Notes under the pieces: generated by a model
Database searches by the model: none
The model's input: the letters and a program-made list of their open reading frames with translations, nothing else
What the model was told of the DNA's origin: nothing
Translations under genes and position numbers: made by a program
Part shown: positions 7,788 through 16,523 of the stretch, piece after piece
Numbering within the stretch: position 1 is the stretch's first letter
How the letters are laid out: each line of letters opens with the position of its first letter
From: DASUPK01 sp963843085
GTDB taxonomy: Bacteria; Actinomycetota; Thermoleophilia; Solirubrobacterales; 70-9
Assembly (NCBI GenBank): GCA_963843085.1
Contig: CAWJJG010000011.1
Span: forward strand, 372,001 to 436,000
Direction: 5' to 3'
Length of the DNA stretch: 64,000 nucleotides

Positions 7788-9653
7788 TTATTCGACGGTA
7801 ACCGTCTTGGCGAGGTTGCGCGGCTGGTCCACGTTCAGGCCGTTCTCCCGCGCGATGTAGTACGCGAGCAGCTGGAGGGGCACGATCGCGACGATCGGCT
7901 GCACGATCCAGTCGGTGCGCGGCACGAAGATCGTCTGGTCCGCGGCCTCAGCCACGCCCTCGGAGCCCTCGGTGGCGACGGCGATCACATCCGCGCCTCG
8001 CGCCCTGACCTCTTCCATGTTGGAGAGCATCTTCTCGACGATCGGGCTGTCGGTCGCGACCGCTACCACCGGCGTGGACTCGTCGAGCAGCGCGATCGGA
8101 CCGTGCTTCATCTCACCGGCCGCGTAGGCATCGGCCGGGATGTAGGAGATCTCCTTCAGCTTCAGGGCGCCCTCCAGGCAGACGGAGAGCCCGATGTGGC
8201 GGCCGATGTACATGAAGAAGCGCTGCTGATACTCGGCGCGGGCGATCGCCTTGACGCGCTCGTCGCAGGAGACGATCGTCTCCTGGATCTTGTGAGGCAG
8301 CGTCTTGAGCTCCGCGACCAGCTCTCGCAGGCGCTCCGGCTCCATCGTGCCCCGCAGCTCCGCGAGCTTCAGGCCGAGCAGGTACATCGCCGCAACCTGG
8401 CTGACGAAGGTCTTGGTGGCGGCGACGCTGATCTCGATGCCGGAGCGGGTGAAGAGCACGGCGTCCGCGTCGCGGGTGGCCTGGCTGCCCATCACGTTGG
8501 TGATGGCGAGAACCTTCGAGCCGCCCTCCCGCGCGAGCCGCATCGCGGCGAGCGTGTCTGCCGTCTCCCCGGACTGGGTGATGCCGATCACCAGGTCGTT
8601 GGGCCGCTGCACCGGGTCGCGGTAGCGGTACTCGGAGGCGATGTCCATCTCGACCGGCACGCGCGCCCACTGCTCGATCGCGTATCGCCCGACCAGGCCG
8701 GCGTGGTAGGAGGTCCCGCACGCCACGATCACAATCCGCTCGATCCCCTTCAGGTATGCGTCATCGAGGTCGACGTCGGAGAGATCGACCCCGTCGACTC
8801 CCGGCAACCGGTCGGTGATCGTCTCGGCGACCGCGTCCGGCTGCTCGTGGATCTCCTTCAGCATGAAGGTGTCGTAGCCGCCCTTCTCGGCGGCGTCCTC
8901 GTCCCAGGTGACCTCGATCGGCTCGCGGCCGTCGACCACGTTGCCCTCGGCGTCCATCACGGTCACATCGCCCTTGTGGACGGTGACGATCTCGTCGTTC
9001 TTGATGCCGAGGGCGCGACGGGTCTGGGCCAGGAAGGCTGGGATCGCGGAGGCGATGAAGTTCTCGTCCTCGCCGAGTCCGACGATCAGCGGGCACTCCT
9101 TGCGCGCCGCGACGAGGGTGTCTTCGTGATCGTTGTGCATGGCGACGAACGCGTAGTGGCCGCGCAGGTCGACGAAGGCCCTCCGGACGGCCTCCGTCAG
9201 ATCGCCGTCGTAGTGGCGCTCGATCAGGTGGGCGACGATCTCGGCGTCGGTCTCCGACGTGAACTCGTGTCCCTCCGCCGTCAGCTCCTTCCGCAGCTCG
9301 GCGTGGTTCTCGACGATGCCGTTGAGGACGATGTGGATCCGCTCGGTGCAGTCGCCGTGCGGGTGGGCGTTCTCCTCGGTGACCCGCCCGTGGGTGGCCC
9401 AGCGGGTGTGGCCGAGACCGATGGTGCCCGGCTTCGCCGCCACCGCGACCGAGCCGTTGCCGTTCGAGGAGTGCTCCTCGACGGCGGCGCGCAGGTTCGC
9501 CAGGTTGCCGACAGCGCGCACGCTGTCGATCTCGCCGTCCGAGAGCACCGAGATGCCGGCGGAGTCATAGCCTCGGTACTCGAGCTTCTCCAGTCCGGCG
9601 ATCAGCAGGTCCCGGCACGGTCGGTCACCCACGTATCCGACGATGCCGCACAT
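7788..9653 (-). CDS. glmS: Glutamine--fructose-6-phosphate aminotransferase
   Basis: Makes glucosamine-6-phosphate, the first step to UDP-GlcNAc. The start at ATG 9653 exposes Cys2 (MCGIVGYVG), the glutaminase nucleophile after Met removal; an upstream in-frame ATG would bury it. The N-terminal domain shows LGHTRWATHG and the C-terminal isomerase has two SIS domains, with VACGTSYHAGLVG and ITQSGETADTLAAMRLA, and ends in NLAKTVTVE as usual. 621 residues is normal length. glmM is directly upstream on the same strand (66-base gap), so the two successive pathway steps are adjacent. No glmS ribozyme was recognised. Confidence 0.95.
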   Translation of the reverse strand: MCGIVGYVGDRPCRDLLIAGLEKLEYRGYDSAGISVLSDGEIDSVRAVGNLANLRAAVEEHSSNGNGSVAVAAKPGTIGLGHTRWATHGRVTEENAHPHGDCTERIHIVLNGIVENHAELRKELTAEGHEFTSETDAEIVAHLIERHYDGDLTEAVRRAFVDLRGHYAFVAMHNDHEDTLVAARKECPLIVGLGEDENFIASAIPAFLAQTRRALGIKNDEIVTVHKGDVTVMDAEGNVVDGREPIEVTWDEDAAEKGGYDTFMLKEIHEQPDAVAETITDRLPGVDGVDLSDVDLDDAYLKGIERIVIVACGTSYHAGLVGRYAIEQWARVPVEMDIASEYRYRDPVQRPNDLVIGITQSGETADTLAAMRLAREGGSKVLAITNVMGSQATRDADAVLFTRSGIEISVAATKTFVSQVAAMYLLGLKLAELRGTMEPERLRELVAELKTLPHKIQETIVSCDERVKAIARAEYQQRFFMYIGRHIGLSVCLEGALKLKEISYIPADAYAAGEMKHGPIALLDESTPVVAVATDSPIVEKMLSNMEEVRARGADVIAVATEGSEGVAEAADQTIFVPRTDWIVQPIVAIVPLQLLAYYIARENGLNVDQPRNLAKTVTVE

Positions 9654-9719
9654 AAGGGCACTACAGGGTAGAGGCAGATGGCTTCGCCACAACCGGCTGC
9701 CACAAACTTCGCAGCCGAA

Positions 9720-11033
9720 TCAGGAAAGGACTTCCCTGACCAGCTCGACGAGGCGGTTGCAGATCGCCTCGGTCTCGGCCTCGTCGGGAGCCTCGACCAT
9801 CACACGGACGAGCGGCTCGGTGCCGGATGGCCGGATCAGTACCCGGCCCCGTCCCTCGAGCTTCGCGTTCTCCTCGTCCACGGCCCTCCAGACCTCCTCG
9901 GCTCCCTCGATCGCCCCGCGGTCGTTGACCCGGACGTTCTCGAGCTTCTGGGGCAGGCGCTCGAACGGCTCGACGTCCTCGAGGCGGCGCTCGCCGAGGG
10001 CCCGGAGCGTGAGCAGCGACGCGGCGATCCCGTCTCCGGTGGGCGTGAAGTCGGTCCAGACGATGTGGCCGGACTGCTCGCCGCCGAGCCTCCAGTCGCG
10101 CTCGAGCAGCTGCTCGATCACGTAGCGGTCGCCGACCTGCGTCTGGACCACCTCGATCCCTGCCTTCTCCATCGTCGTCATGAACCCGAAGTTGGTCATC
10201 ACCGTCACGGCCACCCCGCCCTCGAGCTCGCCACGCTTCTGGAGGTCGAGCGCGATCAGGGCCATCAGGTCGTCGCCGTCGTGGAGCCGTCCCTTGCCGT
10301 CGACGGCCGCGATCCGGTCGCCGTCCCCGTCGTATGCGAAGCCGATGTCGGCGCCCGAGGAGCGGACCAGCTCGATCAGGTTCTCCGGATGAGTCGACCC
10401 GCAGTCGGCGTTGATGTTGCGGCCGTCCGGCTCCACTGCCGTCTGCACGAGATCCGCCCCGAACGCCTGGAAGATCACCGGGGCCGCACGGAACGTGGCG
10501 CCGTTCGCGCAGTCGAGCGCGACGCGCATGCCCGACAGATCGAGCTGGAAGGCGGTCCGGAGCTCCCGGATGTAGTCGTCGAACGCGCCCTCGAGGGTCC
10601 GCACGCTCCCGACATGGTCCGCCGTCTCCTCATCCATCAGCCCCTCGATCTCGAGCTCGACGTCGTCGTCCAGCTTGGTGCCGCGCGAGTTGAAGAACTT
10701 GATCCCGTTGTCCGCGAACGGGTTGTGGGAGGCGGAGACGACCGCCGCCAGGTCGAAGGTCAGGCGCCGGGTCAGCACCGATGCGGCGGGGGTCGGGAGG
10801 ACGCCGCCCAGCATCGCGTCCCCTCCGCCTGCCGCCACCCCGGCCGCGAGCGCCTCTTCCAGCATCGGACCGGACTCACGGGTGTCGCGGACGAGCAGGA
10901 CCTGCGGGCGCTCGGACTCGTCGCGCAGCGCCGCGGCCCGGCCGAGCCGAACGGCGAGATCGGGGGTGAGCAATTCGCCCACGGGGCCCCGGACCCCATC
11001 GGTCCCGAAATATTTGCGTGAGATCTGTGTCAT
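9720..11033 (-). CDS. glmM: Phosphoglucosamine mutase
   Basis: Interconverts glucosamine-6-phosphate and glucosamine-1-phosphate. With the ATG at 11033 the protein begins MTQISRKYFGTDGVRG, the normal family N-terminus, and is 437 residues. The phosphoserine loop VVSASHNPFADNG puts the catalytic serine at 102; the metal loop YDGDGDR is at 234-240; the sugar-binding GGEQSGH and the phosphate-binding RPSGTEPLVRVMVE follow. It lies upstream of glmS, feeding UDP-GlcNAc synthesis. Confidence 0.95.
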   Translation of the reverse strand: MTQISRKYFGTDGVRGPVGELLTPDLAVRLGRAAALRDESERPQVLLVRDTRESGPMLEEALAAGVAAGGGDAMLGGVLPTPAASVLTRRLTFDLAAVVSASHNPFADNGIKFFNSRGTKLDDDVELEIEGLMDEETADHVGSVRTLEGAFDDYIRELRTAFQLDLSGMRVALDCANGATFRAAPVIFQAFGADLVQTAVEPDGRNINADCGSTHPENLIELVRSSGADIGFAYDGDGDRIAAVDGKGRLHDGDDLMALIALDLQKRGELEGGVAVTVMTNFGFMTTMEKAGIEVVQTQVGDRYVIEQLLERDWRLGGEQSGHIVWTDFTPTGDGIAASLLTLRALGERRLEDVEPFERLPQKLENVRVNDRGAIEGAEEVWRAVDEENAKLEGRGRVLIRPSGTEPLVRVMVEAPDEAETEAICNRLVELVREVLS

Positions 11034-11196
11034 CGGCGAACGCCCTGAGATGGCGAAAACCAAGCCTGCCAAGGACGCAGGCCGTCATCAAACGGGTCGC
11101 GCTCACGCGCGCCCTCGCATCGAGCGAGCTTAGTTCACGCCTAAGTGAGCGAGACGGATGACCGAGGACGGCGGCAGGCGCCGGTTTGCAGCCGTC

Positions 11197-12069
11197 TCAG
11201 CGCTTGGAGAACTGAGGCTTCTTGCGGGCCTTCTTCAGGCCGGCCTTGCGGCGCTCCTTGACCCGCGCGTCGCGGGTAAGCATGCCTCGGCGCTTGAGCT
11301 CGGGACGAAGCGCGGGATCGACCTCGGTCAGGGCACGGGCGATGCCGTGGCGGACCGCAGCGGCCTGTCCGGAGATGCCACCTCCGTGGACCCGGATGCG
11401 AACGTCGACGTTGCCCTCGTAGCCGCTCTGGACGAGCGGCTGCTTGGCGACCGTCTGCAGATAGGCGCGCGGGAAGTACTCATCCAGCTGGCGCTTGTTG
11501 ATCTCGATCTTGCCGTCGCCGGGCCGGAGGATTACGCGGGCGACCGAACTCTTCCGCTTGCCGGTCGCGGAGTAGCTGGCATCGCCGGAGAGCTTTGCGG
11601 GCTGCGCCGCAAGGGGGGCTTCCTCGTCCTCGCCGATCAGCTCGCGCTCGCGGCGGGCACGCTCCTCCTCCTCGGCCTCGCGGCGGGCGCGCTCCTCGGC
11701 GTCGAGCTCGCGCTCCGGCTCGATCGCGATCGGATCGAGCTCGGCGCCCGGGACGACATCCTCTTTCTTCTGCTTCCCCTCGGGCTGAGCCGGCTGAGGC
11801 TGCTCGGTGGCCGGCTCCTCGGCGGGAGCGACAGCCTCCTCGGCGGGAGCGTCGTCACCGGTGGCGGCGTCCTCGGCGAGGGCCTCCTCGGGGGGCGGCT
11901 GCTCCTCGGCCTGAGGCTGCTCCTCGGCGGGCGCCTGCTCTGCGGCCTGGGGCTGCTCCTCGGGGGGCGCCTGCTCTTCGGCCTGGGGCTGCCCCTCTGC
12001 CGGGGATTGCTCCTCGGCCTGAGGCTCCTCGCCCTGCGGCGCGTCGTTCTGCTGCTCGTCGTCCTGCAT
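11197..12069 (-). CDS. rpsI: Ribosomal protein uS9 with long acidic N-terminal extension
   Basis: The last ~127 of 290 residues are a standard small-subunit protein S9 (from ASYSATGKRKSSVARV at about 165, VHGGGISGQAAAVRHGIARAL, to the basic C-terminal KKARKKPQFSKR that reaches the P-site tRNA). The first ~160 residues are low-complexity Glu/Pro/Gln/Ala repeats (AEEQ, PQAEEQ, PPEE units) followed by a charged RAR/EEEE helix. The ATG at 12069 overlaps the rplM TGA by one base; a TTG directly before it is less likely. rplM-rpsI is the normal operon. Core call is certain; the role of the extension is unknown. Confidence 0.94.
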   Translation of the reverse strand: MQDDEQQNDAPQGEEPQAEEQSPAEGQPQAEEQAPPEEQPQAAEQAPAEEQPQAEEQPPPEEALAEDAATGDDAPAEEAVAPAEEPATEQPQPAQPEGKQKKEDVVPGAELDPIAIEPERELDAEERARREAEEEERARRERELIGEDEEAPLAAQPAKLSGDASYSATGKRKSSVARVILRPGDGKIEINKRQLDEYFPRAYLQTVAKQPLVQSGYEGNVDVRIRVHGGGISGQAAAVRHGIARALTEVDPALRPELKRRGMLTRDARVKERRKAGLKKARKKPQFSKR

Positions 12070-12521
12070 CAAGTCTCGATCTCCAGTGTCTTGGGCTGCT
12101 GGGCCTGGTGGGGATGCTCGGGTCCGGCGTAGACCTTGAGCTTGCGGAGCTGCTGGCGGCCCAGCCGGTTGCGCGGGACCATGCCCTTGACCGCCTTGCG
12201 GATGACCTCCTCGGGCCGCTGCTCGAGCAGCTCTCCGAGGGTCCGGGAGCGGATGCCGCCCGGATATCCACTGTGGCGCCAGTAGCGCTTGTCCTCTCGC
12301 TTCTTGCCGGTGACCGCGACCTTCTCCGCGTTGACGACGACGACGAAGTCACCGACGTCGACGTGCGGCGTGTAGGTGGGCTTGCGCTTCCCTCTCAGGA
12401 CGTCCGCGATCTGGGTCGCCAGGCGGCCGAGCGTCTTGCCCTCGGCGTCGACGACGTACCAGTCCCGCGTGCGGTCCTGGGCGTTCGCCTGATAGGTCTT
12501 CATCGCAGTCGCTGTGGCCAT
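12069..12521 (-). CDS. rplM: Ribosomal protein uL13
   Basis: Large-subunit protein of 150 residues with the family signatures RDWYVVDAEGKTLGRLAT, VVVNAEKVAVTGKK and GMVPRNRLGRQQLRKLKVYAG. Two in-frame ATGs exist, at 12521 (MATATAMKTYQ) and 12503 (MKTYQ); neither has a clear ribosome site and the second matches the family start better. The gene is first of the rplM-rpsI operon and is transcribed away from the osmoprotectant importer across a ~120-base region. Confidence 0.94.
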   Translation of the reverse strand: MATATAMKTYQANAQDRTRDWYVVDAEGKTLGRLATQIADVLRGKRKPTYTPHVDVGDFVVVVNAEKVAVTGKKREDKRYWRHSGYPGGIRSRTLGELLEQRPEEVIRKAVKGMVPRNRLGRQQLRKLKVYAGPEHPHQAQQPKTLEIET

Positions 12522-12561
12522 AAAAAGGGCCGCGCCCCGGGTGCGCGCGTGAGCGCAACCC
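12522..12561 (-). promoter_or_regulatory. GC-hairpin leader ahead of rplM-rpsI
   Basis: On the minus strand a hairpin formed by CGGGT...ACCCG around TGCGC/GCGC is followed by GGGC-GCG-GCCC and then five T's directly against the rplM ATG. This could be an r-protein autoregulatory leader or a weak terminator-like structure; no match to a known leader class can be claimed from reading. Confidence 0.25.
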
Positions 12562-12643
12562 GTTTGTGGAGCCTCGCGGCCGGCGGATGATAGCCAGGTT
12601 CAAGCGGGCTTCGCGAGCAATCGCACGGGTAGGATCGCCGACA

Positions 12644-13813
12644 GTGGACGGTGGGCACCAAGCAGCGTCCGTTTCCTACCGGGACGTGACGAAGAAGTAC
12701 CCGGGTCAGACCGGGCCGGCGATCAGCCATCTCACCCTGGATATCCCGGCCGGCGAGATCTGCGTCCTGGTCGGGCCGTCGGGCTGCGGGAAGACCACGG
12801 CGATGCGGATGGCCAACCGCACCGTCGAGATCACCGAGGGGGACATCCTGATCGGCGGGGACTCCGTCCGGGACCGCGACCCGACCGAGCTCCGTCGCGA
12901 GATGGGCTACGTCATCCAGCAGACAGGCCTCTTCCCGCACCGGACCATCGCGGAGAACATCGCCACGGTCCCGAGGCTCCTGGGCTGGGACCGGGATCGC
13001 ACCGAGAAGCGCGTTCGGGAGCTGTTCGGCGTGATCGGCCTCGACCCGGAGCTCGGCGACCGGTTCCCGAGCCAGCTCTCCGGCGGCCAGCAGCAGAGGA
13101 TCGGGGTCGCCCGCGCGCTCGCCGCGGACCCGCCGGTGATGCTGATGGACGAGCCGTTCGGCGCGATCGACCCGATCAACCGCGAGCGGCTTCAGAACGA
13201 GTTTCTCCGGCTCCAGGCCGAGATCCGCAAGACGGTCCTCTTCGTCACCCACGACATCGACGAGGCCATCAAGATGGGCGACCGGATCGCGATCCTGAAG
13301 CAAGGCGGCCACCTCGCCCAGTACGCGACCCCCGCCGAGCTGCTCATGGACCCCGCCGACGATTTCGTCGAGGATTTCGTCGGCGCGGACCGCGCCCTGA
13401 AGCGGCTCGCCCTGATGAGGGTCCGCGACATCAATCTCTGGGAGGCGCCGCTCGCGCATGTCGGACAGGACAGCGCCGAGGTGCGAAGGAAGCTCGAGGG
13501 CGCAGAGGTCCCCCACGCGCTGGTCGTCGACTCTGAGCGGAGGCCGATCGGCTGGCTCTCCGAGAGCGACCTGCAGCGCGACACGGTCCCCCAGAAGCCG
13601 GACACCAGCCCCGAGCCGATCCTCGACGCCGACGACGTGATGCGGGACGCGCTCGCGGACCTCCTTCAGACCGAGACGCAGTACGCGCCGGTGGCCGACG
13701 CGCAGGGGCGCATCGCCGGCGTGCTCTCGGTTGAGATCATCTCGGAGTTCCTGACCTCCCCGGAGGCGAAGGTCGAGGAGCACGCCGCCGTGGAGAGGCC
13801 GCTCGGGGAATGA
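12644..13813 (+). CDS. Osmoprotectant (betaine/choline-type) ABC importer ATPase
   Basis: The 389-residue ATPase belongs to the OpuCA/ProV family. Walker A GPSGCGKTTAM is near residue 48, the Q-loop is QQTGLFPH, signature LSGGQQQRIGVARAL near 152, Walker B VMLMDEP and the switch HDIDEAIKMGD follow. After residue ~260 come two CBS-like segments (residues about 275-370), the osmosensing module of OpuA/OpuC ATPases. The GTG at 12644 follows a -10-like TAGGAT by eight bases, a leaderless-type start; the longer frame from 12566 has no domain support. It heads a four-gene operon. Confidence 0.87.
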   Translation: MDGGHQAASVSYRDVTKKYPGQTGPAISHLTLDIPAGEICVLVGPSGCGKTTAMRMANRTVEITEGDILIGGDSVRDRDPTELRREMGYVIQQTGLFPHRTIAENIATVPRLLGWDRDRTEKRVRELFGVIGLDPELGDRFPSQLSGGQQQRIGVARALAADPPVMLMDEPFGAIDPINRERLQNEFLRLQAEIRKTVLFVTHDIDEAIKMGDRIAILKQGGHLAQYATPAELLMDPADDFVEDFVGADRALKRLALMRVRDINLWEAPLAHVGQDSAEVRRKLEGAEVPHALVVDSERRPIGWLSESDLQRDTVPQKPDTSPEPILDADDVMRDALADLLQTETQYAPVADAQGRIAGVLSVEIISEFLTSPEAKVEEHAAVERPLGE

Positions 13814-14547
13814 CCGCCGCGCTCGCCAACCCAGGAGCCCTGGTCGGCGCCGTGGAGATCCACAACCGGACCGGCGGAAACGCGAGCTGCGTCGCCCAGA
13901 ACAAGGCGTTCTGCCTCGGCTGGGCCATCGACAACTTCGACCGCTACACGCACCCCCTGTTCACCCACCTGGTGCTCGTGCTGATCGCAGTCGCCATCGG
14001 GTTCACGGTGGCGTTCACGATGGCGCTGCTCTCCCACAATCGCCGCTTCCTCGTCCCGACCTTCACCGGCGCGACCGGGGTGCTCTACACGATCCCCTCC
14101 CTCGCCTTCATCTTCCTGCTGCTCCCGATCACGGGCCTCGGCTGGACGACGGCGATCATCGTCCTCAGCGTCTACACGCTGCAGATCATCTACCGGAACA
14201 TCGTCGCCGGGCTCGCCAACGTCCCGGCCGAGAGCAAGGAGGCCGGCCGCGGCATGGGGATGACGGACCGCCAGCTGCTCTGGCGGGTGGAGCTGCCACT
14301 CGCCGTGCCGGAGATCATCGCCGGACTGCGGATCGCCACCGTCTCGACCGTGGCGATCGCCAGCCTGATGGTGTTCGCGAACGTCGACACGCTCGGCGGC
14401 CCGCTCTACCAGCAGATCACCTTCAAGACGAACATCGTGATCGCCGGCGGGCTGACCATCCTGATGGCGCTCGCCTTCGACCTGCTGCTCCTGCTCAGCC
14501 AGCGCCTCCTCGCCCCATGGCGGCGATCCCGAGAGGTGAGGACATGA
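13810..14547 (+). CDS. Osmoprotectant ABC importer permease 1 (OpuCB-like)
   Basis: This 245-residue inner-membrane permease has five to six hydrophobic segments and the conserved EAA loop ESKEAGRGMGMTDRQLLWRVELPLAVPEI that docks on the ATPase. Its ATG overlaps the ATPase stop (ATGA), showing translational coupling. An N-terminal extracytoplasmic segment (residues 10-40) holds two cysteines nine residues apart (CVAQNKAFC) that could form a disulfide. It pairs with the next permease to form the channel. Confidence 0.85.
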   Translation: MTAALANPGALVGAVEIHNRTGGNASCVAQNKAFCLGWAIDNFDRYTHPLFTHLVLVLIAVAIGFTVAFTMALLSHNRRFLVPTFTGATGVLYTIPSLAFIFLLLPITGLGWTTAIIVLSVYTLQIIYRNIVAGLANVPAESKEAGRGMGMTDRQLLWRVELPLAVPEIIAGLRIATVSTVAIASLMVFANVDTLGGPLYQQITFKTNIVIAGGLTILMALAFDLLLLLSQRLLAPWRRSREVRT

Positions 14548-15275
14548 GCGGTTCGTTCGTCCATCTCGGGTTCCTGAGCGTCTTCCCGGACGCGATCGAC
14601 TTCATCCTTCACCAGCAGCCGGCCCGGACCGGCGGCGTGCAGGTCGGCGGCCCGGACCAGACGCTTCACCTGGTCGGCCAGCACATCAAGGTGACCTTCT
14701 ACGCGCTCTTCGCCGCGGTGGCGATCGCCCTCCCGGCGGGCGTCATCCTCGGCCACCTGCGGAGGGGCGAGACCCTGGCGATCGCGATCGGCAACGCCGG
14801 TCGCGCGGTCCCGGAGCTCGCCCTGATCGCCTTCGTTGCGGCGTTCATCGGAGTCGGGCTTGGCAACGTCACGATCGCCTTCGCGGTGCTCGGCATCCCG
14901 CCGATCCTCACCAACGCATATGTGGGGGTGAGCCAGGTCGACCGAAACGCGGTGGAGGCCGCCCGCGGCATGGGGATGAACGCCCTGCAGATCATCCTCA
15001 AAGTGGAGCTTCCGCTCGCTGTTCCGACGATCATGGCCGGCGTCCGGACGGCCGCGGTGAACATCATCGCCACGGTCGCGCTGGCCTCCCTCGCCGGAGT
15101 GAGCACGCTCGGTGACTACATCCTCGGGAGGAACGTCTACGGCGACAAGGGGGTCGTCGCCGGCGCGATCCTGATCGCCCTGCTCACGCTGACGCTCGAG
15201 CTCTCGCTCGCCGGCCTGCAGTGGCTGCTGACGCCGCGGGGGCTGAAGCTCGCGCGCGCCGGTGCAGCCGCATAG
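14544..15275 (+). CDS. Osmoprotectant ABC importer permease 2 (OpuCD-like)
   Basis: 243 residues from the ATG at 14544, which overlaps the previous stop (ATGA); an earlier in-frame ATG at 14517 lies inside the upstream gene. Membrane segments begin near residue 50. The EAA loop reads NAVEAARGMGMNALQIILKVELPLAVP, closely parallel to the first permease, and the segment GYIL-like LGDYILGRNVYGDKG is typical of betaine/choline permeases. Second half of the translocation pore. Confidence 0.85.
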   Translation: MSGSFVHLGFLSVFPDAIDFILHQQPARTGGVQVGGPDQTLHLVGQHIKVTFYALFAAVAIALPAGVILGHLRRGETLAIAIGNAGRAVPELALIAFVAAFIGVGLGNVTIAFAVLGIPPILTNAYVGVSQVDRNAVEAARGMGMNALQIILKVELPLAVPTIMAGVRTAAVNIIATVALASLAGVSTLGDYILGRNVYGDKGVVAGAILIALLTLTLELSLAGLQWLLTPRGLKLARAGAAA

Positions 15276-15332
15276 GATCACCCGGTCCATACCAGGGGGT
15301 GCTGCGAGCCCCGCGAAGAGGAGGATCACGTG

Positions 15333-16313
15333 ATGAGGAGTCATTCGCGAGTGAGGGCAGGGTTCGCGCTGATTGCGGCGCTGACGCTCGCGCTCGGTGT
15401 TGCCGCCTGTGGGGGCAGCAGCAGCAACAACGACACTGGGACGAGCGGAAGCAACTCCGCCAACCTGATCAAGTCGAACCCGGCGAACAAGGGGATCCAG
15501 CTCACCGTCGGTTCTAAGAACTTCACCGAGGAGTACATCCTCGGGAACATCTACGCCCAGGCCCTGCAGGCCGCGGGCTATGACATCAAGACCAACCTCA
15601 ACCTCGGCTCGGAGACGATCGCCTACAAGGCGCTCCAGGACGGTGAGATCAGCGGCTACCCGGAGTACACCTCCACGCTGCTGCAGTCCATCTTCGGAGC
15701 CAAGACCGTTCCTGCCGACGCCCAGCAGGCCTACGACCAGGCGAAGGCGCAACTCGAGCCGAAGGGCCAGACCGCCTTCCCTCCGACGCCGTTCGCCGAC
15801 TCCAACGCGTTCGGCATGCTCAAGTCGAAGGCCGACGAGCTCGGGGCGACGAAGATCTCCGACCTCCAGGGCAAGTCGCAGGACCTCAACCTGTACGGCT
15901 CGCCGGAGTGCCGTGAGCGCTCCGACTGCCTGGTCGGGCTGCAGGACACCTACGGCCTGCAGTTCAAGTCGTTCAACCCGGTCGATATCGGGCTCCGGTA
16001 CACCGTTCTCGACAAAGGTCAGGCGGACGCGTCGATCGTCTTCACGTCCGACGCCCAACTCTTCGCCAACCCGGACAAGTACGTCCTGCTCCAGGACGAC
16101 AAGGGGATCTTCCCCTCGGGGAACGTGATCTGGGTGACCGACCAATCAACGGTCCAAAAGGCCGGCCCGGACTACGCGGCGACGATCGAGAAGGTCCAGA
16201 AGGGCCTGACGCTCCCGGTGATCCGAGAGCTGAATCAAAGAGTCGACACTGACAAGCAGGATCCGGCCGCCGTGGCGACGCAGTACCTGAAGGAGGACGG
16301 CTACATCCAGTAG
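15333..16313 (+). CDS. Osmoprotectant-binding lipoprotein (ProX/OpuCC-like)
   Basis: Extracytoplasmic ligand-binding protein of about 326 residues. The signal peptide ends with lipobox GVAAC, then an S/N-rich linker. VGSKNFTEEYILGNIYAQ is the hallmark of the glycine betaine/choline/carnitine-binding OpuAC family; EISGYPEYTSTLL and DASIVFTSDAQL are further family segments. AGGAGG at 15319-15324 is eight bases from ATG 15333 and five from the adjoining GTG at 15330, so I favour the ATG. Last gene of the importer operon; a 17-bp hairpin follows. Confidence 0.9.
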   Translation: MRSHSRVRAGFALIAALTLALGVAACGGSSSNNDTGTSGSNSANLIKSNPANKGIQLTVGSKNFTEEYILGNIYAQALQAAGYDIKTNLNLGSETIAYKALQDGEISGYPEYTSTLLQSIFGAKTVPADAQQAYDQAKAQLEPKGQTAFPPTPFADSNAFGMLKSKADELGATKISDLQGKSQDLNLYGSPECRERSDCLVGLQDTYGLQFKSFNPVDIGLRYTVLDKGQADASIVFTSDAQLFANPDKYVLLQDDKGIFPSGNVIWVTDQSTVQKAGPDYAATIEKVQKGLTLPVIRELNQRVDTDKQDPAAVATQYLKEDGYIQ

Positions 16314-16330
16314 CGGTAGTGCGGTTTGAC

Positions 16331-16366
16331 ACCGGAGGACCGGGGGGTGCCCCCCGGTCCTCCGGT
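16331..16366 (+). terminator. Strong hairpin ending the osmoprotectant operon
   Basis: A perfect 17-bp inverted repeat (16331-16347 pairing with 16350-16366) with a TG apex follows the binding-protein stop by 17 bases. The 3' side runs into TTATAC rather than a long T-run. It separates the importer operon from the riboswitch-led peptidase transcript. Confidence 0.7.
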
Positions 16367-16370
16367 TATA

Positions 16371-16516
16371 CTGCCGCGCCAGCAAGGCCAAGTTCCGCCG
16401 GACCATCCGGCGGGAACGGAGGACCCAAAGGGGTTCACACCCCAGGGGCGAATCGCAACCAACTGGTTCGTAGCGCCGCTCTCGGCGCGAGCCCGCCAGC
16501 TAACTCCGTAGGCCGC
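16371..16516 (+). ncRNA. c-di-AMP riboswitch (ydaO-yuaA class)
   Basis: The leader holds the conserved blocks of the cyclic-di-AMP riboswitch in order: GCGCCAGCAAGGCC at the 5' side, GGACCCAAAGGGGTTCACACC in the centre, AGGGGCGAATCGC, and the near-invariant 3' block GAGCCCGCCAGCTAACTCCG followed by TAGGC. The closing stem and GUUCCGCC/GGCGGGAAC helix are visible. It lies immediately upstream of two M23 peptidases; in actinobacteria this RNA class commonly controls cell-wall hydrolase genes, usually as an off switch when the ligand is bound. Confidence 0.9.
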
Positions 16517-16523
16517 AGAGAGA

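Noticed and set aside
7650..9720. glmS ribozyme or riboswitch near glmS
   Set aside because: Only 66 bases separate glmS from glmM and no ribozyme core was recognised.
11700..12060. Sequencing artefact in the repeat part of rpsI
   Set aside because: The frame is open throughout, overlaps the rplM stop normally, and repeat units vary at the DNA level.
15276..15329. Riboswitch ahead of the osmoprotectant-binding protein
   Set aside because: The 57-base gap has only a ribosome site and no structured conserved blocks.
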